Source: Trichomonas vaginalis G3 (lineage: Eukaryota > Parabasalia > Trichomonadida > Trichomonadidae). From it: DNA of 64,000 nt. The DNA lies in assembly GCF_026262505.1 (NCBI RefSeq), contig NC_067206.1, forward strand, positions 21,839,896-21,903,895, written 5' to 3'. The notes beneath the pieces are model-generated. The model saw only the letters and a list, made by a program, of their open reading frames with translations. It was not told the origin of the DNA and did no database searches. Shown here piece by piece: positions 38,932 through 49,050 of this stretch; the stretch's first letter is position 1, and each line of letters opens with the position of its first letter. Both the position numbers and the translations under genes were made by a program.

Positions 38932-40197
38932 TTATTGTTGAAGAAGCCTTGTCTGATTTTTGAATATATAATTTGATTCGACAAATGCTGTAGCAATTAC
39001 ATACAAATTATAGGAAAGATCGATTGTATTATTCTTTTTTTCGTAAAAGTTGATGTTATCTCTACCAGCAAAGTGGCATAAACCAGCAATTTGTCCTACA
39101 TTCAAAAATGAGTTCAGCCAGTTGTTTTCGCATTGTATTTCAACGACAACAGTCTTTGGCTGCATGTAAAGGATATTAGCCATGAGAGATCCATGAACTC
39201 CCCATATAAACTTGAAACTATTGAAAAACAAAGCTTGCTCGAAAAATGGTTTGGAATCATCAGGAGTAAATGCCTCAAAATGGAACATTGGGAATTCTTT
39301 ATTGCATGCATCAACTAATTCATGTATATCTGCTACGTATCGCTTCTGATCTGGCCTTCTATTTGCAATTATATATCTGAAAGGTACAATATTGTCTAAC
39401 GAAAATTTCTTCTTGAAGTAATTTCGTAGATTAAGGATAAGACGTCTGTTTAGATCACCGCACCAGATATTTCTGATTGTTATTAAGGTTTCTGCATGAA
39501 CTCTGCCATTATATTCACCCCATATTCTCCAGGGTTCTATATCTAATTCTCTGAGATTATCAATTATGAAAGGTTTGATTTCTGGAACAATAAATACTGC
39601 ATCTTTCAAAATTTCTTGAGGCATGCATGCAATTGATGGCATAATTTCAAGGGACCAATGACCCCATTCATGAGTATGCTGATGGCCAACGCATACTGCA
39701 GTTTTAAAACACGTATAATTATAAGGAGACCAATGATAAGGCTGACCAATACCCCAATATCGTGGATGACATGACCTACTAAAAAGATGATATCCGTTAT
39801 GTATGAGAAAAGCTACTTCTGTTGTAAAAGTTATATTTTTGATTATTAATATTTTTGTGGCATCATAATCCCAATCACCAGGCATCCACCCGGCAGGATA
39901 TTTGCCAGCAACAAATCTGGCTTTTGTAAATTTCGGATATTTTTTTGGTAAAATAGGATCAACTTCTTTATATATAGGAATGCTTTGAGAATCAGTATTA
40001 ATGTCTGAATTAACTGTACCAGTTCCATACCCTATTATGTTCGCAAACTCGGGAAATGTAAATGTAAATTTTATATGATCAAATTGATACTCGATAAGCA
40101 TGGCGAAAAGGAGGAATAAGTAAAGAAGTGCGTGAACTATTGAGGCTTTTGATATTTTTCTTGAGGTTTGTCGTAGGAAAAGCCGCTCAAAACCCAT
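38932..40197 (-). CDS. GT61/DUF563-type glycosyltransferase, type II membrane protein
   Basis: The 421-residue protein has a short basic cytosolic tail, a signal anchor (about residues 21-38, SIVHALLYLFLLFAMLIEY) and a lumenal domain. VCVGHQHTHEWGHWSLEIMP at about residue 159 corresponds to the family's His-rich 'N/GH-W-x-H-x-x-E-x-x-P' block, and WGVHGSLMANILYMQP near residue 340 is the GxHGAxLxN motif with VVVEI after it. GT61 enzymes add xylose, arabinose or GlcNAc to glycans in the Golgi. A damaged paralogue lies at 55868-57184. The Inr-like TGTGTCATG overlaps the start. Confidence 0.85.
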   Translation of the reverse strand: MGFERLFLRQTSRKISKASIVHALLYLFLLFAMLIEYQFDHIKFTFTFPEFANIIGYGTGTVNSDINTDSQSIPIYKEVDPILPKKYPKFTKARFVAGKYPAGWMPGDWDYDATKILIIKNITFTTEVAFLIHNGYHLFSRSCHPRYWGIGQPYHWSPYNYTCFKTAVCVGHQHTHEWGHWSLEIMPSIACMPQEILKDAVFIVPEIKPFIIDNLRELDIEPWRIWGEYNGRVHAETLITIRNIWCGDLNRRLILNLRNYFKKKFSLDNIVPFRYIIANRRPDQKRYVADIHELVDACNKEFPMFHFEAFTPDDSKPFFEQALFFNSFKFIWGVHGSLMANILYMQPKTVVVEIQCENNWLNSFLNVGQIAGLCHFAGRDNINFYEKKNNTIDLSYNLYVIATAFVESNYIFKNQTRLLQQ

Positions 40198-40536
40198 GAC
40201 ACAAAAATAAATAAAAAAATGATTTGGGTATCTTTAGATTTGTATGAAGATTTAGCATTTGCCTATAAGTATATTGTTGAGATTTAGCTGAAGATGTTTA
40301 AGATATAAATTTTGAATTTTAGAACTATTTTCGGACTAACTCTATACATCGAGCCAACACAAAGGAAGACTATTTCCTATTGGAGCAATACCAAAAGAAA
40401 TTCGGAATCAAAAAAACAAATAAACTTTAAATAAACAATAAATTCGAATGAAACAATTCGCATTGAATCGAATATGACTATGTATATCGTCAATTTTGCT
40501 TCCCAATAATTTGAATATAAAAATCAATATTTTCTT
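40198..40536. other. Intergenic AT-rich DNA
   Basis: No gene or repeat seen. Confidence 0.5.
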
Positions 40537-40890
40537 CTAAGCTTTGGGAATAAATGAAATATCAACTTTATTGGCCGGATCTAGTACTTCATCACACATG
40601 CGAGCATATGATTGATCAAATGAATCAAAAATATTTGCTCGCAAGTTAGGGTAATCTGCAATATCATTCTTTAATAAATAAGATGCTAGTGGACTTTCAA
40701 AGCTATTATAATTATCTTTATCGGGAACTTCATCTTCGAAGTTTGGCAATGAATATTGAGCCATTTTTGGATTGTAAATCGAGAAAAATGAATTAGCAAA
40801 TGCTTCATTGATATATTTATCCACTGATTCACGTGTTGCTGGGATCTTTTTCTGCTGTTTTTGCTTACTTGGTGAATTTCTTGTTTTCAT
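40537..40890 (-). CDS. Small protein, unknown (117 residues)
   Basis: Begins with a Lys/Gln/Ser-rich tail (MKTRNSPSKQKQQKK) followed by a mixed helical region with SVDKYINEAFANSFF and a Tyr/Asn/Asp-rich stretch, ending in VDISFIPKA. Composition is protein-like and not AT-noise. It is divergent from the B-box/MATH gene with a 102-bp gap. Function unknown. Confidence 0.5.
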   Translation of the reverse strand: MKTRNSPSKQKQQKKIPATRESVDKYINEAFANSFFSIYNPKMAQYSLPNFEDEVPDKDNYNSFESPLASYLLKNDIADYPNLRANIFDSFDQSYARMCDEVLDPANKVDISFIPKA

Positions 40891-40992
40891 ATCAAAATTT
40901 TAAAAATATCAGCGCTTCACACCAATAAGCCGACGATAATTTATCACAGGCGTGTAGGAAAAATTATGTAGCGGTTTAAAAATTCGAGCAAA

Positions 40993-42216
40993 ATGATAAA
41001 AGATTACATAGATCAGTTTTCTAACAATAAAAACATACGCGGATCCGTTCCATTGCTTACTAAAAGTGAAGAGGAAGAAGATAATGAAATGATTTGCCCA
41101 AAACATAATAAAAAATACCAATTTTTTTGCAAAAATTGTCAAAAACCATTATGCCCTGACTGCCTTTTCGAAGAATATACATCACAAAACAAAGTACATA
41201 ATGGACATAGAATCGAAAAAGTTGTAGATAAAAAGCAAGAAGCAAAAGATCAACTAAAAAAGGAAATTAAACAGGCAAAAGCTCTTAGAGACAACATAGA
41301 AAATCAATTGCAGTCAACACCAGATATGAAAGCAGCACTTGCAAGCCAGAAAAGTGAAATTGAGATTGAAATGTACAATACATATCGCGATTTCCAGCGT
41401 AATATTGAATCAATTTCAGCAAAAAACGAGAAAAAATTACTAGAAAAAGCATCTGCTATAGATTCTATGATAGATGATACTGAAAAAATTGTAGATATGG
41501 CATCTGCTATAGTTACAGCTAACGATGTTGGAGTATTTTTAAGTTCAAAGGAATTAGTTGCTAAAATTGATTCATTTGCTAAATCTCCACCTCCTTATTT
41601 GTTTGAAAGACAATCTTATCCTGATACAAACTATGTCTGTCCTCAAAGTTCAGAAACGGAATTTGATTTCTCAGATTTTACATCAATGCTCGACCAGAAT
41701 CACTTAGAACGAGGTTATATTTACACTCCTGAGTTCAAAGCATTTGGAGCAAGATGGAGAGGTAAATTATATCCAAATGGAAACGGAAATGGTGCAGGAA
41801 CACACATATCTATGTTCTTAGAGGTGTTAAAGGGCTTTGATCGTCCATTTCAGTTTAATTATCAAGTGAAAATTATTCATCCAACGCAAGATACAGTTTT
41901 AGAGCGTCATTTCGTTTCAGAATTCCAAAACTTGGATTCGTGGGGCTGGAATAGACTCGCTTCTCTTAATGTTGTTAAAAATAACGGATATATTTTCCCG
42001 GATAACAAGCTTAGGATACAAATTAAGCTTTCTCCTACTACTTATTCCGTTCTTACAGAGATTTACCTAGATATTCTTGAAAGAAAACGAGCAAAACTCG
42101 CAGATTTGAAAATGCAAGCAAATGAGAAGAAACTTATCATAAAAGATAATGAAAATACAGCTGATGATGGAGAAAAGGATCTTCCATGGAAAGCTGTAGA
42201 ATCTTCAAGAGCTTGA
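40993..42216 (+). CDS. B-box zinc finger, coiled coil and MATH domain protein (TRIM37-like, no RING)
   Basis: The 407-residue protein has a B-box (about residues 34-77: CPKHNKKYQFFCKNCQKPLC, then CPDCLF and a His pair in HNGH), a coiled coil (about 78-200) and a MATH/TRAF-like domain from about residue 233 (ARWRGKLYPNGNGNGAGTHI, FLEVLKG, FQFNYQVKIIHP, WGWNRLASL). This order matches TRIM37-type proteins except that the RING finger is missing, as in several protist relatives. MATH domains bind short peptides in substrates. The C-terminal helix is Lys-rich. Confidence 0.88.
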   Translation: MIKDYIDQFSNNKNIRGSVPLLTKSEEEEDNEMICPKHNKKYQFFCKNCQKPLCPDCLFEEYTSQNKVHNGHRIEKVVDKKQEAKDQLKKEIKQAKALRDNIENQLQSTPDMKAALASQKSEIEIEMYNTYRDFQRNIESISAKNEKKLLEKASAIDSMIDDTEKIVDMASAIVTANDVGVFLSSKELVAKIDSFAKSPPPYLFERQSYPDTNYVCPQSSETEFDFSDFTSMLDQNHLERGYIYTPEFKAFGARWRGKLYPNGNGNGAGTHISMFLEVLKGFDRPFQFNYQVKIIHPTQDTVLERHFVSEFQNLDSWGWNRLASLNVVKNNGYIFPDNKLRIQIKLSPTTYSVLTEIYLDILERKRAKLADLKMQANEKKLIIKDNENTADDGEKDLPWKAVESSRA

Positions 42217-42391
42217 TATTAATTTATTTTTAATTTGTTTAGTAAATTAAAGAATGTATTATTCATTTATCAAAAGAAAAGAAAACATAGTTTATTTAGA
42301 TAGTTACATGGCCTGATATAGAATTATTTGAAATTATCTATTTTTCATAAATTTTTGTAGTGTAATAACATAGGCGTATGCTAATTCGCGC

Positions 42392-42916
42392 TTATTTCTT
42401 TGCATAAATGTAGTCATGAAGAGATTGTCTTGGGGGCTTTTTCTCTACTGGTTTTTCCTTCTTAACAACAGGTTTCTTACGAGCTTCTCCAGCAGCAAGC
42501 TTCTTTTCTTCGATTTCTTTTGCAGTCTGTTGAGTAAACCATGCAGGTAAATCTGGATCTGCCCATTCTTCAGGAGCTGGTGGTTCTAATGGCTCTTCTA
42601 AGTTCTTTGTTTCCCATCTACGTAATGAAAGGACTAATCTTGCAAGCTCAGGCTGATCAGCCATAACTAATTTGACTTCATCATAAGCCCAACCTATTTT
42701 AAGCGTGCGCATTGCTTGTGCTGATATACGCCAGTTGCAAACACGTGCAAATCGATCGACACCATCTGTTACTTTCTTAAGATTTATATTTTTCGGAGAC
42801 ATACGATAAAGAATATAGCAAATAACATCGCCTTGACTAACTCTTTCCCAGTTTACAACTCTTTCACCTGAAGCTTCACTTAACCACTGAAGCAATCTCT
42901 GCTTTCCCTCATCCAT
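42392..42916 (-). CDS. EB1-like calponin-homology domain protein
   Basis: The open frame extends 12 codons upstream but without ATG; the ATG at 42916 starts MDEGKQRLLQWLSEASGERV, which with NWERVSQGDVICYILYRMSP and the helices that follow (to about residue 90) has the helix pattern of an EB1-type CH domain (L-x-W-[VL] followed by a short loop and the G-x-x-[FI] helix). The C-terminus is Pro/Lys-rich with EEWADPDLPAWF and ends RQSLHDYIYAKK, without a classic EBH coiled coil. CH domains of this type bind microtubules. It could be a tip-tracking or basal-body protein; 174 residues is short. Confidence 0.55.
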   Translation of the reverse strand: MDEGKQRLLQWLSEASGERVVNWERVSQGDVICYILYRMSPKNINLKKVTDGVDRFARVCNWRISAQAMRTLKIGWAYDEVKLVMADQPELARLVLSLRRWETKNLEEPLEPPAPEEWADPDLPAWFTQQTAKEIEEKKLAAGEARKKPVVKKEKPVEKKPPRQSLHDYIYAKK

Positions 42917-43541
42917 TTTTTTTTCTAAAAAATACTCGTTATTTTTTTTCAAAAAAGTGACAAATATAAGTGTTCAAGCTCAAAATTTCATCAAAATAAA
43001 CAATTCCTGGAGAAGGTTTAACTTGAAACTCTTAATTATTCAGAAATTCACTTATATACTAGCTAGTTTTATTTATTTCCAACGATAGTTTAAATCAAAT
43101 CTTTTATTTCAAATAAATTTCACGAAACTTCATATATGATTTATGCTATTGCAAGAAAATATTATTATGTATTCATTCAATTTCCTAAATTTCTTATTAA
43201 TTTTACAAAATTTCCATCCCGTTTTTGATTTCAGATTAACACATATCAAGGAAGTAAAAGATTTCTAATTTAATCTATTCTGATTTACTCTATATTGCAA
43301 TTTATTAAATATATTCTCATCAATAATACAATTTGTTTTTTAATACTCATCAATACACATAAATGTTTGATATCCCGTAAATTTAAAATTATTTAGTCTT
43401 AGAAAACAAACAAAATAAGAAAATAATTTTTTGAATATTTTTTATTTCTGTTTAAATACTTTTCATTCCCTAAAATTTGGGTTTCATTATATTATATAGC
43501 GTTAAATACTTATTAAATTTTATTAAATGTAGAAAAAAAAA
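42917..43541. other. Divergent-free intergenic AT-rich region
   Basis: ATTTGTCACTTTTTTGAAA lies about 45 bp upstream of the 42916 ATG and carries an Inr-like TCACTT. Nothing else seen in the 600 bp before the peptidase gene's 3' end. Confidence 0.5.
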
Positions 43542-45263
43542 CTAATGATATACGTAGAATGGAATTGGCTCATTGAACTGATGGAGGTTCTGTTGTTGTG
43601 TTGAGCTCTTAAGCCAATCGTAGTTATATGATTCCTTGACCTTCGCGTTTATGTAAGAAGAGTCCAAGAATTCGACTTCGTAATCGGAAGACTTGAAATT
43701 ATCGAACAAGTCGAACGATCTTCGTCTCATGTTCTCTATAACCTGGTATGGGAGTGCGTAGAAGCCGCATTCGTCTGCGTTGTTCTCAACTTCTACGTTT
43801 TCAGGTGTCATGTATCTATCAATACCCCAGAATGGCATTGCCTTTATCCTTACTTCCATTGGCTCTTGTGTATCACTCCATGCGATGAATCCGATATCAT
43901 GGAGACCGTTGTCGAGCTCGTAAACATCTAATGAACCATCATCGTCATCGGACTTGCGCTTAAGGATATATTTAAGGTTCTGATCACAGTAAAAAGTGTC
44001 AGTTGAAGTGCATTTGATGATATCAGCTCCGTGAGTTGTTCCGTTTCCTCTGACTCTTAAGATATCCTTGGAGCACTTCGATGGATCATCCTTGTTCTTC
44101 TTGACGCAATCGAGAGTTGCTGGGATCCAGTTTTCTGGGGCACGGACATTTGGACAAAGAACTTGTTCGTTTTCAAGAGTTCTGTTGCCAAGAAGGTACT
44201 GTACGGAATGGCCATCAGCACGCCATGAGTTGTGGAGGATCAAACAGCCCTTTGATGGTTGGACAGATTTATCTGATGAGATTCTGGAATTGTAACGCCA
44301 GTTGTCGTTGTAGCCAACAACGTTCATGGCATGGCCACCGAATTCTGTCTGGCGGTCGGCTTTGTCGATGCCAACGAATGTGCCATCTTTGGTTCTGCCT
44401 TGGAACTCAAGGAGAGCGCAGTATTCCTCTGTTTGTGAGTCTGGGCAGCGGAAGACTTTCTTCTGGCAGTGTGGGTGGTTGGAATATGGTGCTTCTGAGC
44501 ACTTTGCGTAGAAATTAATTGTTCCAAGTGGAGTTCCAATGCCAAGAGGATGCTTCTTGAGGAAAAGAAGCTGCTTGATAGCTCTTGTATCGTAAACTGT
44601 TGTCATGCCTTTGAAATTGAAGCGGATTGGATTAGATTCGTTTTGTTTATAGAAATTATCGCACTGGAAATCTGTTACTGGGCTCGGATCGGGTACATAT
44701 GGGCAGACTTGATCAGCAACAACAGAGGAGTCAAGACCTTGGATCATCTTAAGGAAATATGGGAAAGCTTCAACTTGGTTATCGTTTGTAGAATTTCGTT
44801 TGAAGCCACCGTAGCCGCATGCCTTTTCTGTTGGGTGTGCTCTGCAGTAATTTCCTACAACTGAGACAAATGCTTGGATTGAGAATTTGACAAATGTTTT
44901 TTCGTCAAGGAATCCTTTCTTAATTCCTTGCTCACGATATTGGGTTTCAAGATTATACAATGTTGACCAGCACCAGCATGTTCCACGATGAGCCTGATCG
45001 GTAGCTGGATTGATATAAGGAGGAGCATAAGCAGATGGTAAAGCAATATCGGGTAATTCGGCTTCGAATTCTTTGAAAAGATTATCAAATGTATTATTTC
45101 TAATTGTTGTGTCGGCAATTCTCTTTTGAACACGAATTCCGACAACATATGTAACAACAATTAATGCTAAAACTAATGCATTAAGAGCTACAAGAACTTT
45201 AACACCAAGAGATGTTTTCTTTTTGTTATTATCCTCATATTGTGAATACATCTCTGATTCCAT
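43542..45263 (-). CDS. Papain-like cysteine peptidase (C1-like), type II membrane protein
   Basis: From the ATG at 45263 the protein is 573 residues. A short cytosolic tail is followed by a membrane span (about residues 20-40, VALNALVLALIVVTYVVG) and a lumenal or extracellular part. DQAHRGTCWCWSTLYNLE near residue 97 supplies the catalytic Cys in the GxCW context, FGGHAMNVVGYND near residue 310 the His, and GCLILHNSWRADG near residue 340 the Asn-Ser-Trp. A Cys-rich middle loop and a long C-terminal extension of about 200 residues are unusual. The frame upstream of this ATG (to 45374) lacks an ATG at its start. Trichomonads carry large families of C1 peptidases, often secreted; membrane-anchored forms are less common. 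Confidence 0.87.
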   Translation of the reverse strand: MESEMYSQYEDNNKKKTSLGVKVLVALNALVLALIVVTYVVGIRVQKRIADTTIRNNTFDNLFKEFEAELPDIALPSAYAPPYINPATDQAHRGTCWCWSTLYNLETQYREQGIKKGFLDEKTFVKFSIQAFVSVVGNYCRAHPTEKACGYGGFKRNSTNDNQVEAFPYFLKMIQGLDSSVVADQVCPYVPDPSPVTDFQCDNFYKQNESNPIRFNFKGMTTVYDTRAIKQLLFLKKHPLGIGTPLGTINFYAKCSEAPYSNHPHCQKKVFRCPDSQTEEYCALLEFQGRTKDGTFVGIDKADRQTEFGGHAMNVVGYNDNWRYNSRISSDKSVQPSKGCLILHNSWRADGHSVQYLLGNRTLENEQVLCPNVRAPENWIPATLDCVKKNKDDPSKCSKDILRVRGNGTTHGADIIKCTSTDTFYCDQNLKYILKRKSDDDDGSLDVYELDNGLHDIGFIAWSDTQEPMEVRIKAMPFWGIDRYMTPENVEVENNADECGFYALPYQVIENMRRRSFDLFDNFKSSDYEVEFLDSSYINAKVKESYNYDWLKSSTQQQNLHQFNEPIPFYVYH

Positions 45264-45965
45264 TTTAAAATTTTTTTTTTCTCTCACATGATTCCTTTGA
45301 ATTTGTAACTGCAAAACCGCTTTGGTCGATAAAGCTATATTTTCATTTGAAGAAAGAAATATGTTATTTATCATCGTTTTTTGAAAGGAAGAGTGAGGGC
45401 TTCGTAATTCCTGATTTGCCCAAAAGAATTTTGCATGTGATTATTAGCTATTATTGGTTATTTGCTATTTCAATGCATCGTAAAGGAGGAAAATATGACA
45501 TTATGATAATCAATTCATTGCATTTCGCACTTCAATTTCAATGTGGTTGAAAATCATTTGCTAACTCATGTTGAATCACAGCATCATATGATAAAATACA
45601 AGAAATATCATGAACTATATCGAAGTTCAATAGCATATGCATATAATATAGCAAATGTAAATTATCTTGTTAATATCATTTAGTTAATTATAAATTTCAT
45701 AATGCATTGAACATGTATATTCAGAAATCATTAATCTATGGAGTTGGGGAGCTCTAATAAAATAAATATTTTAAAATACTTGATTTTGCTGGTGATCACT
45801 TTATGATAAATTCTATGATTATAATAAAGTAAAATCATATGTGAATTTTCAAAACAATGAAGTCAAAATAAAATTAAATTTAAAATTTTGTATAATTTTA
45901 AAATTAATACGTTTAATTAGGTATTAAAAACAGAAAATATGAAAAGTATTGGCAATGTTTGACTT
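45264..45965. other. Intergenic AT-rich DNA
   Basis: No gene supported. A short plus-strand open frame (45347-45550) begins with TTG and has no recognisable features. Confidence 0.5.
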
Positions 45966-46238
45966 TCAACCGAACACTTGCCCTGATGAATAGTAAATAT
46001 CTAAAGTTGTCTGGCCAGGAGAGTGGTCAGCAACATCTCCGGCTGTCCAATCAGGGTAAATTGCGAAATTGTTGAAGAACAAGTGAATTGATTGATTTCC
46101 TTGGATATTTAATTTTTGCTTAACGTATTTAACTAAAAACAGCATGGATTTTTGGCGAGAAAGTGTAACTTTGTTTTTCGAAATCTGTGGTAAGTCTGAT
46201 GCACTATTTAATAGAAATGTAACCTTTTCTTCAGTCAT
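45966..46238 (-). CDS. ATG12: ATG12 ubiquitin-like autophagy protein
   Basis: From the ATG at 46238 the protein is 90 residues, the size of the ATG12 ubiquitin fold alone. It matches the family along its length: KVTFLLNSASDLPQISKNKV, then a helix LFLVKYVKQKLNIQG, SIHLFFNNFAIYPDW (the F-[VI]-N-x-x-F-x-P-x-x-D block), VADHSPGQTTLDIYYSSG and the end VFG. The C-terminal Gly, needed for the ATG7/ATG10-dependent conjugation to ATG5, is present. Upstream is TTTTTTGTCAAAAATATATA. ATG12 is missing or degenerate in several parasitic protists, so this intact-looking copy is informative. Confidence 0.8.
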   Translation of the reverse strand: MTEEKVTFLLNSASDLPQISKNKVTLSRQKSMLFLVKYVKQKLNIQGNQSIHLFFNNFAIYPDWTAGDVADHSPGQTTLDIYYSSGQVFG

Positions 46239-46678
46239 TATATATTTTTGACAAAAAAGTGCCGGATTCATTTCATATAAAAAGTTCAATTGCTTTCTTG
46301 AAAATGGAAGAGGAATGCTTTTTCCAAAGCGAAAATATATGACGTTCTCGTTGAATGCGTGATCATTCCATCGAACTATGTGATACTAAAAAAAAAAAAA
46401 AAATATAGCAGCATCTCACTACATAATGCATAACGAAGTGCAGTTATATTATTGCACCGTTTTTCATTCATTAAAGCATAGTGTGAATGAAGAAATTTTG
46501 CCCAACAAGATTAATTATTTACAAATCTTTTCGATTTCATCAGCAATGTATCTATCAACAATCATCATATGCACTATTACATTCTTTAAGCAATTCTATT
46601 GGTTCGTTGCATGTGCTTTTCAAGAAAACTAAGGTAAACTATGGAAATAACCATTTTTATTTGAAATTTTGAATAAAA
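46239..46678. other. Intergenic AT-rich DNA with a 14-bp A run
   Basis: Includes a poly-A tract at about 46387-46402. No gene seen. Confidence 0.5.
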
Positions 46679-47513
46679 ATGATCGGAAATTCTTTTCAAT
46701 TTTTTTATCTGTTAGTATTGCGATATTAAATTGCATGCAAATGATACTTTCATTTACCGAGGCATTACATATTCGATTATTGATGTTAATGCAAGAAAAG
46801 CTCGAGTTGGAACAGGAGAAGATTCAGGTGAAAATCTAAATGCAGTAACTTCAGATTATGGACCAGATTTACATATCCCAAATTTCGTTACGTACTCCGA
46901 TACTATTTTTAGTGTTACAGAAGTTGGAACCAAAGCTTTTCGAAATTGCTGGAATTTACGAACGATCAAAATAGGATTTGCCATTGAAATCATTAGAGAC
47001 CAAGGATTTTCCCAATGCAGGAATGTAACGTCCTTGACATTCGACCAAAATAGCAGATTGCAAATTTTAGAAGGGAGCGTATTTTATGATTTCTATGCAT
47101 TAACATCTGTAACATTTACAGGAAATAACCTCACGAAAATTGGAAATGCAGCATTTGCATTTGCATATTCATTAGAAACTATTACAATACCTCCATCAGT
47201 AACTTACATTGGGACTTCTGCATTTAAAGGTCTTAACGCATTAAAGTCCATTCAATATTGTGGAAATACCCCAATTACTGAAGATGTTTTCGATAGAATT
47301 GAAGTTTATAGTCATATAACTCCATCAAATATTGAAATCAAGGTAACCAGCTCATATCCTGCTTCATATTTTGCCACAGATACTTTTACTATTGATGATA
47401 ACATCGTTTGCATATTTCCTAAAGCAATTACATACAATTTATTATGCAGCTCATATATATATGAATGTATGATTCCCAATTTATCTTATTTTTTCGTCTT
47501 TATTATTATATAA
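46679..47513 (+). pseudogene. BspA-like LRR surface protein with N-terminal frameshift
   Basis: A signal-like start (MIGNSFQFFYLLVLRY from ATG 46679) breaks off at a TAA; the main frame, from about 46719, carries BspA/TpLRR repeats such as VTEVGTKAFRNCWNLRTIKI, IEIIRDQGFSQC and LTKIGNAAFAFAYSLETITI. The two frames differ by one base near 46,715-46,730, so a single indel may separate the signal peptide from the repeats. The C-terminus ends in a hydrophobic stretch (SYFFVFIII) without a cytosolic tail. BspA-like proteins are a large trichomonad surface family, with many degenerate copies. Confidence 0.7.
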
Positions 47514-47800
47514 ATATTCATTTGTTTTGATATATTATATGACAATATTTATTATTCATGTTTGTGCTATGAAAATTCATATCGAGACACGTACTAAAAT
47601 AAGATAAACTCTAAACACAACATCTTCAAATTATCACACATAGTTTCAGATCCTAAACTATGTTTAATATATGGTACATATTCATATTGATGAATTTTAA
47701 ACAATAGACTGTTCTATCAATGAGCGAATAGACAAATTTTTGTGTTCGTCAAAAGCTTGCAGTATCGGCAATATTCTCAATTTATATATTTTATTATTCA

Positions 47801-48832
47801 ATGAAAATTTACGGTTATTTTTGTCAGTGTGCATTCGGAAGAAAGTCATCCTCAGCGGATGACAATGTTTGGTATAGTTACTTCAATAATCAATTTACAG
47901 GAGTAGAAACTAAAAACAGTCAAAATTGTAATCTACCAGAAGATAAAGGTCAATATTACTTAGAAGAGTGTAATTTTTTTGATGATAAAGACCGAGTTAT
48001 TAACTTTGATCCAGTTAAAAACTCATTGTTCCTACATAATCGGTGTTCTTTTAGTAACTGCACTTCAACAGAAACTGGAAGTTGCATTAACTACAAAATC
48101 GGCAGTAATAGTTCGATTGTTCAACGAAAATTCTGTTGTACAAAATGCCAAAGTCAATATGGAGCACATTTTTCAAATACAAAAGTTGACAGAAATAACA
48201 TAAACTTTTTTATTGAAAGTTCCCTTTTTGATGTAGGAAATGAAAGTTTTGGTTACTCTATAAATGCAGAACGTGATAATATCGTAGTTTCATCAACAAA
48301 TTTCTCATCATGTAAAGGTTTAGCTGGACCTGCTGGTTTTTTTCAAAATTCTCTACGTAAATACACAACAAAATATAACTATACAACTGTTGTTAATAAT
48401 TTAGCAACAAATAGTATAATTCTAAGTTTTTGGTATTACGCGTTGATTGATTCATGTAATATTATAAATAATACTAGTACCCAAACAGATGGGACTATTT
48501 CCCATGAATTTGATTCTCTTACTGTAAAAAGTTGTTCTTTTATTAACAACACTGCTCCTCAAGGTTCATATTTGATATATAACAGTGATAATTATGATCG
48601 AAATCAACAAACAACAGTTGATAATTGTTACATTGATAATTCGATTTTATTAACATTTTGGATAGATACTGTAGAACCTACTAATCCAAGAGAACTATTT
48701 ACTAACAATTTGATTCATCTTTCAACTGGTAATTGCCAAGCAGAATTTGCAATTATCAATAAAAGTATTTCTGAAGTTAATGAACTTTTTCTTTTTTTAC
48801 AAACTTTAGTAAACATTTCTAACTCTTCATAA
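47801..48832 (+). CDS. Right-handed beta-helix repeat protein, possible surface protein
   Basis: The 343-residue protein has repeats of the form Asp-x-Cys-x-(Ile/Phe)-x-Asn-Asn-(Thr/Ser) spaced by about 20-30 residues (for example CSFSNCTSTETGSCINY, DSCNIINNTSTQTDG and VKSCSFINNTAPQGSYL), typical of parallel beta-helix surface proteins in trichomonads. Many Asn-x-Ser/Thr sites suggest exposure to glycosylation. No clear signal peptide or C-terminal anchor is seen, so the gene may be a fragment; the ATG is a best guess. It lies 287 bp after the BspA-like gene on the same strand. Confidence 0.6.
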   Translation: MKIYGYFCQCAFGRKSSSADDNVWYSYFNNQFTGVETKNSQNCNLPEDKGQYYLEECNFFDDKDRVINFDPVKNSLFLHNRCSFSNCTSTETGSCINYKIGSNSSIVQRKFCCTKCQSQYGAHFSNTKVDRNNINFFIESSLFDVGNESFGYSINAERDNIVVSSTNFSSCKGLAGPAGFFQNSLRKYTTKYNYTTVVNNLATNSIILSFWYYALIDSCNIINNTSTQTDGTISHEFDSLTVKSCSFINNTAPQGSYLIYNSDNYDRNQQTTVDNCYIDNSILLTFWIDTVEPTNPRELFTNNLIHLSTGNCQAEFAIINKSISEVNELFLFLQTLVNISNSS

Positions 48833-48879
48833 TTTAATATTTCCACATCAATGAGGATTCTATATTTTATAATCAGTTC

Positions 48880-48928
48880 CCATCATATGTCGGAAATTGA
48901 ATGAAACTCAATTTCCGACATATGATGG
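48880..48928. repeat. 21-bp perfect inverted repeat with 7-nt loop
   Basis: CCATCATATGTCGGAAATTG plus A at 48880-48900 is repeated inversely at 48908-48928, around ATGAAAC. It sits in the 218-bp gap between the convergent beta-helix and charged-helix genes. Confidence 0.95.
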
Positions 48929-49050
48929 AAATACTTGAAGAATTTTCAATTTTTAGCCTCATTTATATTGATGCAATTCAATTATTGAGGTGGCTCATAA
49001 TATCTCCGCATCGATTTAAGCATAATACAATATAATTTTTTATTAGTTAA

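Noticed and set aside
45347-45550. 67-codon open frame upstream of the peptidase gene
   Set aside because: Starts with TTG, lies in the promoter region and shows no protein-like features.
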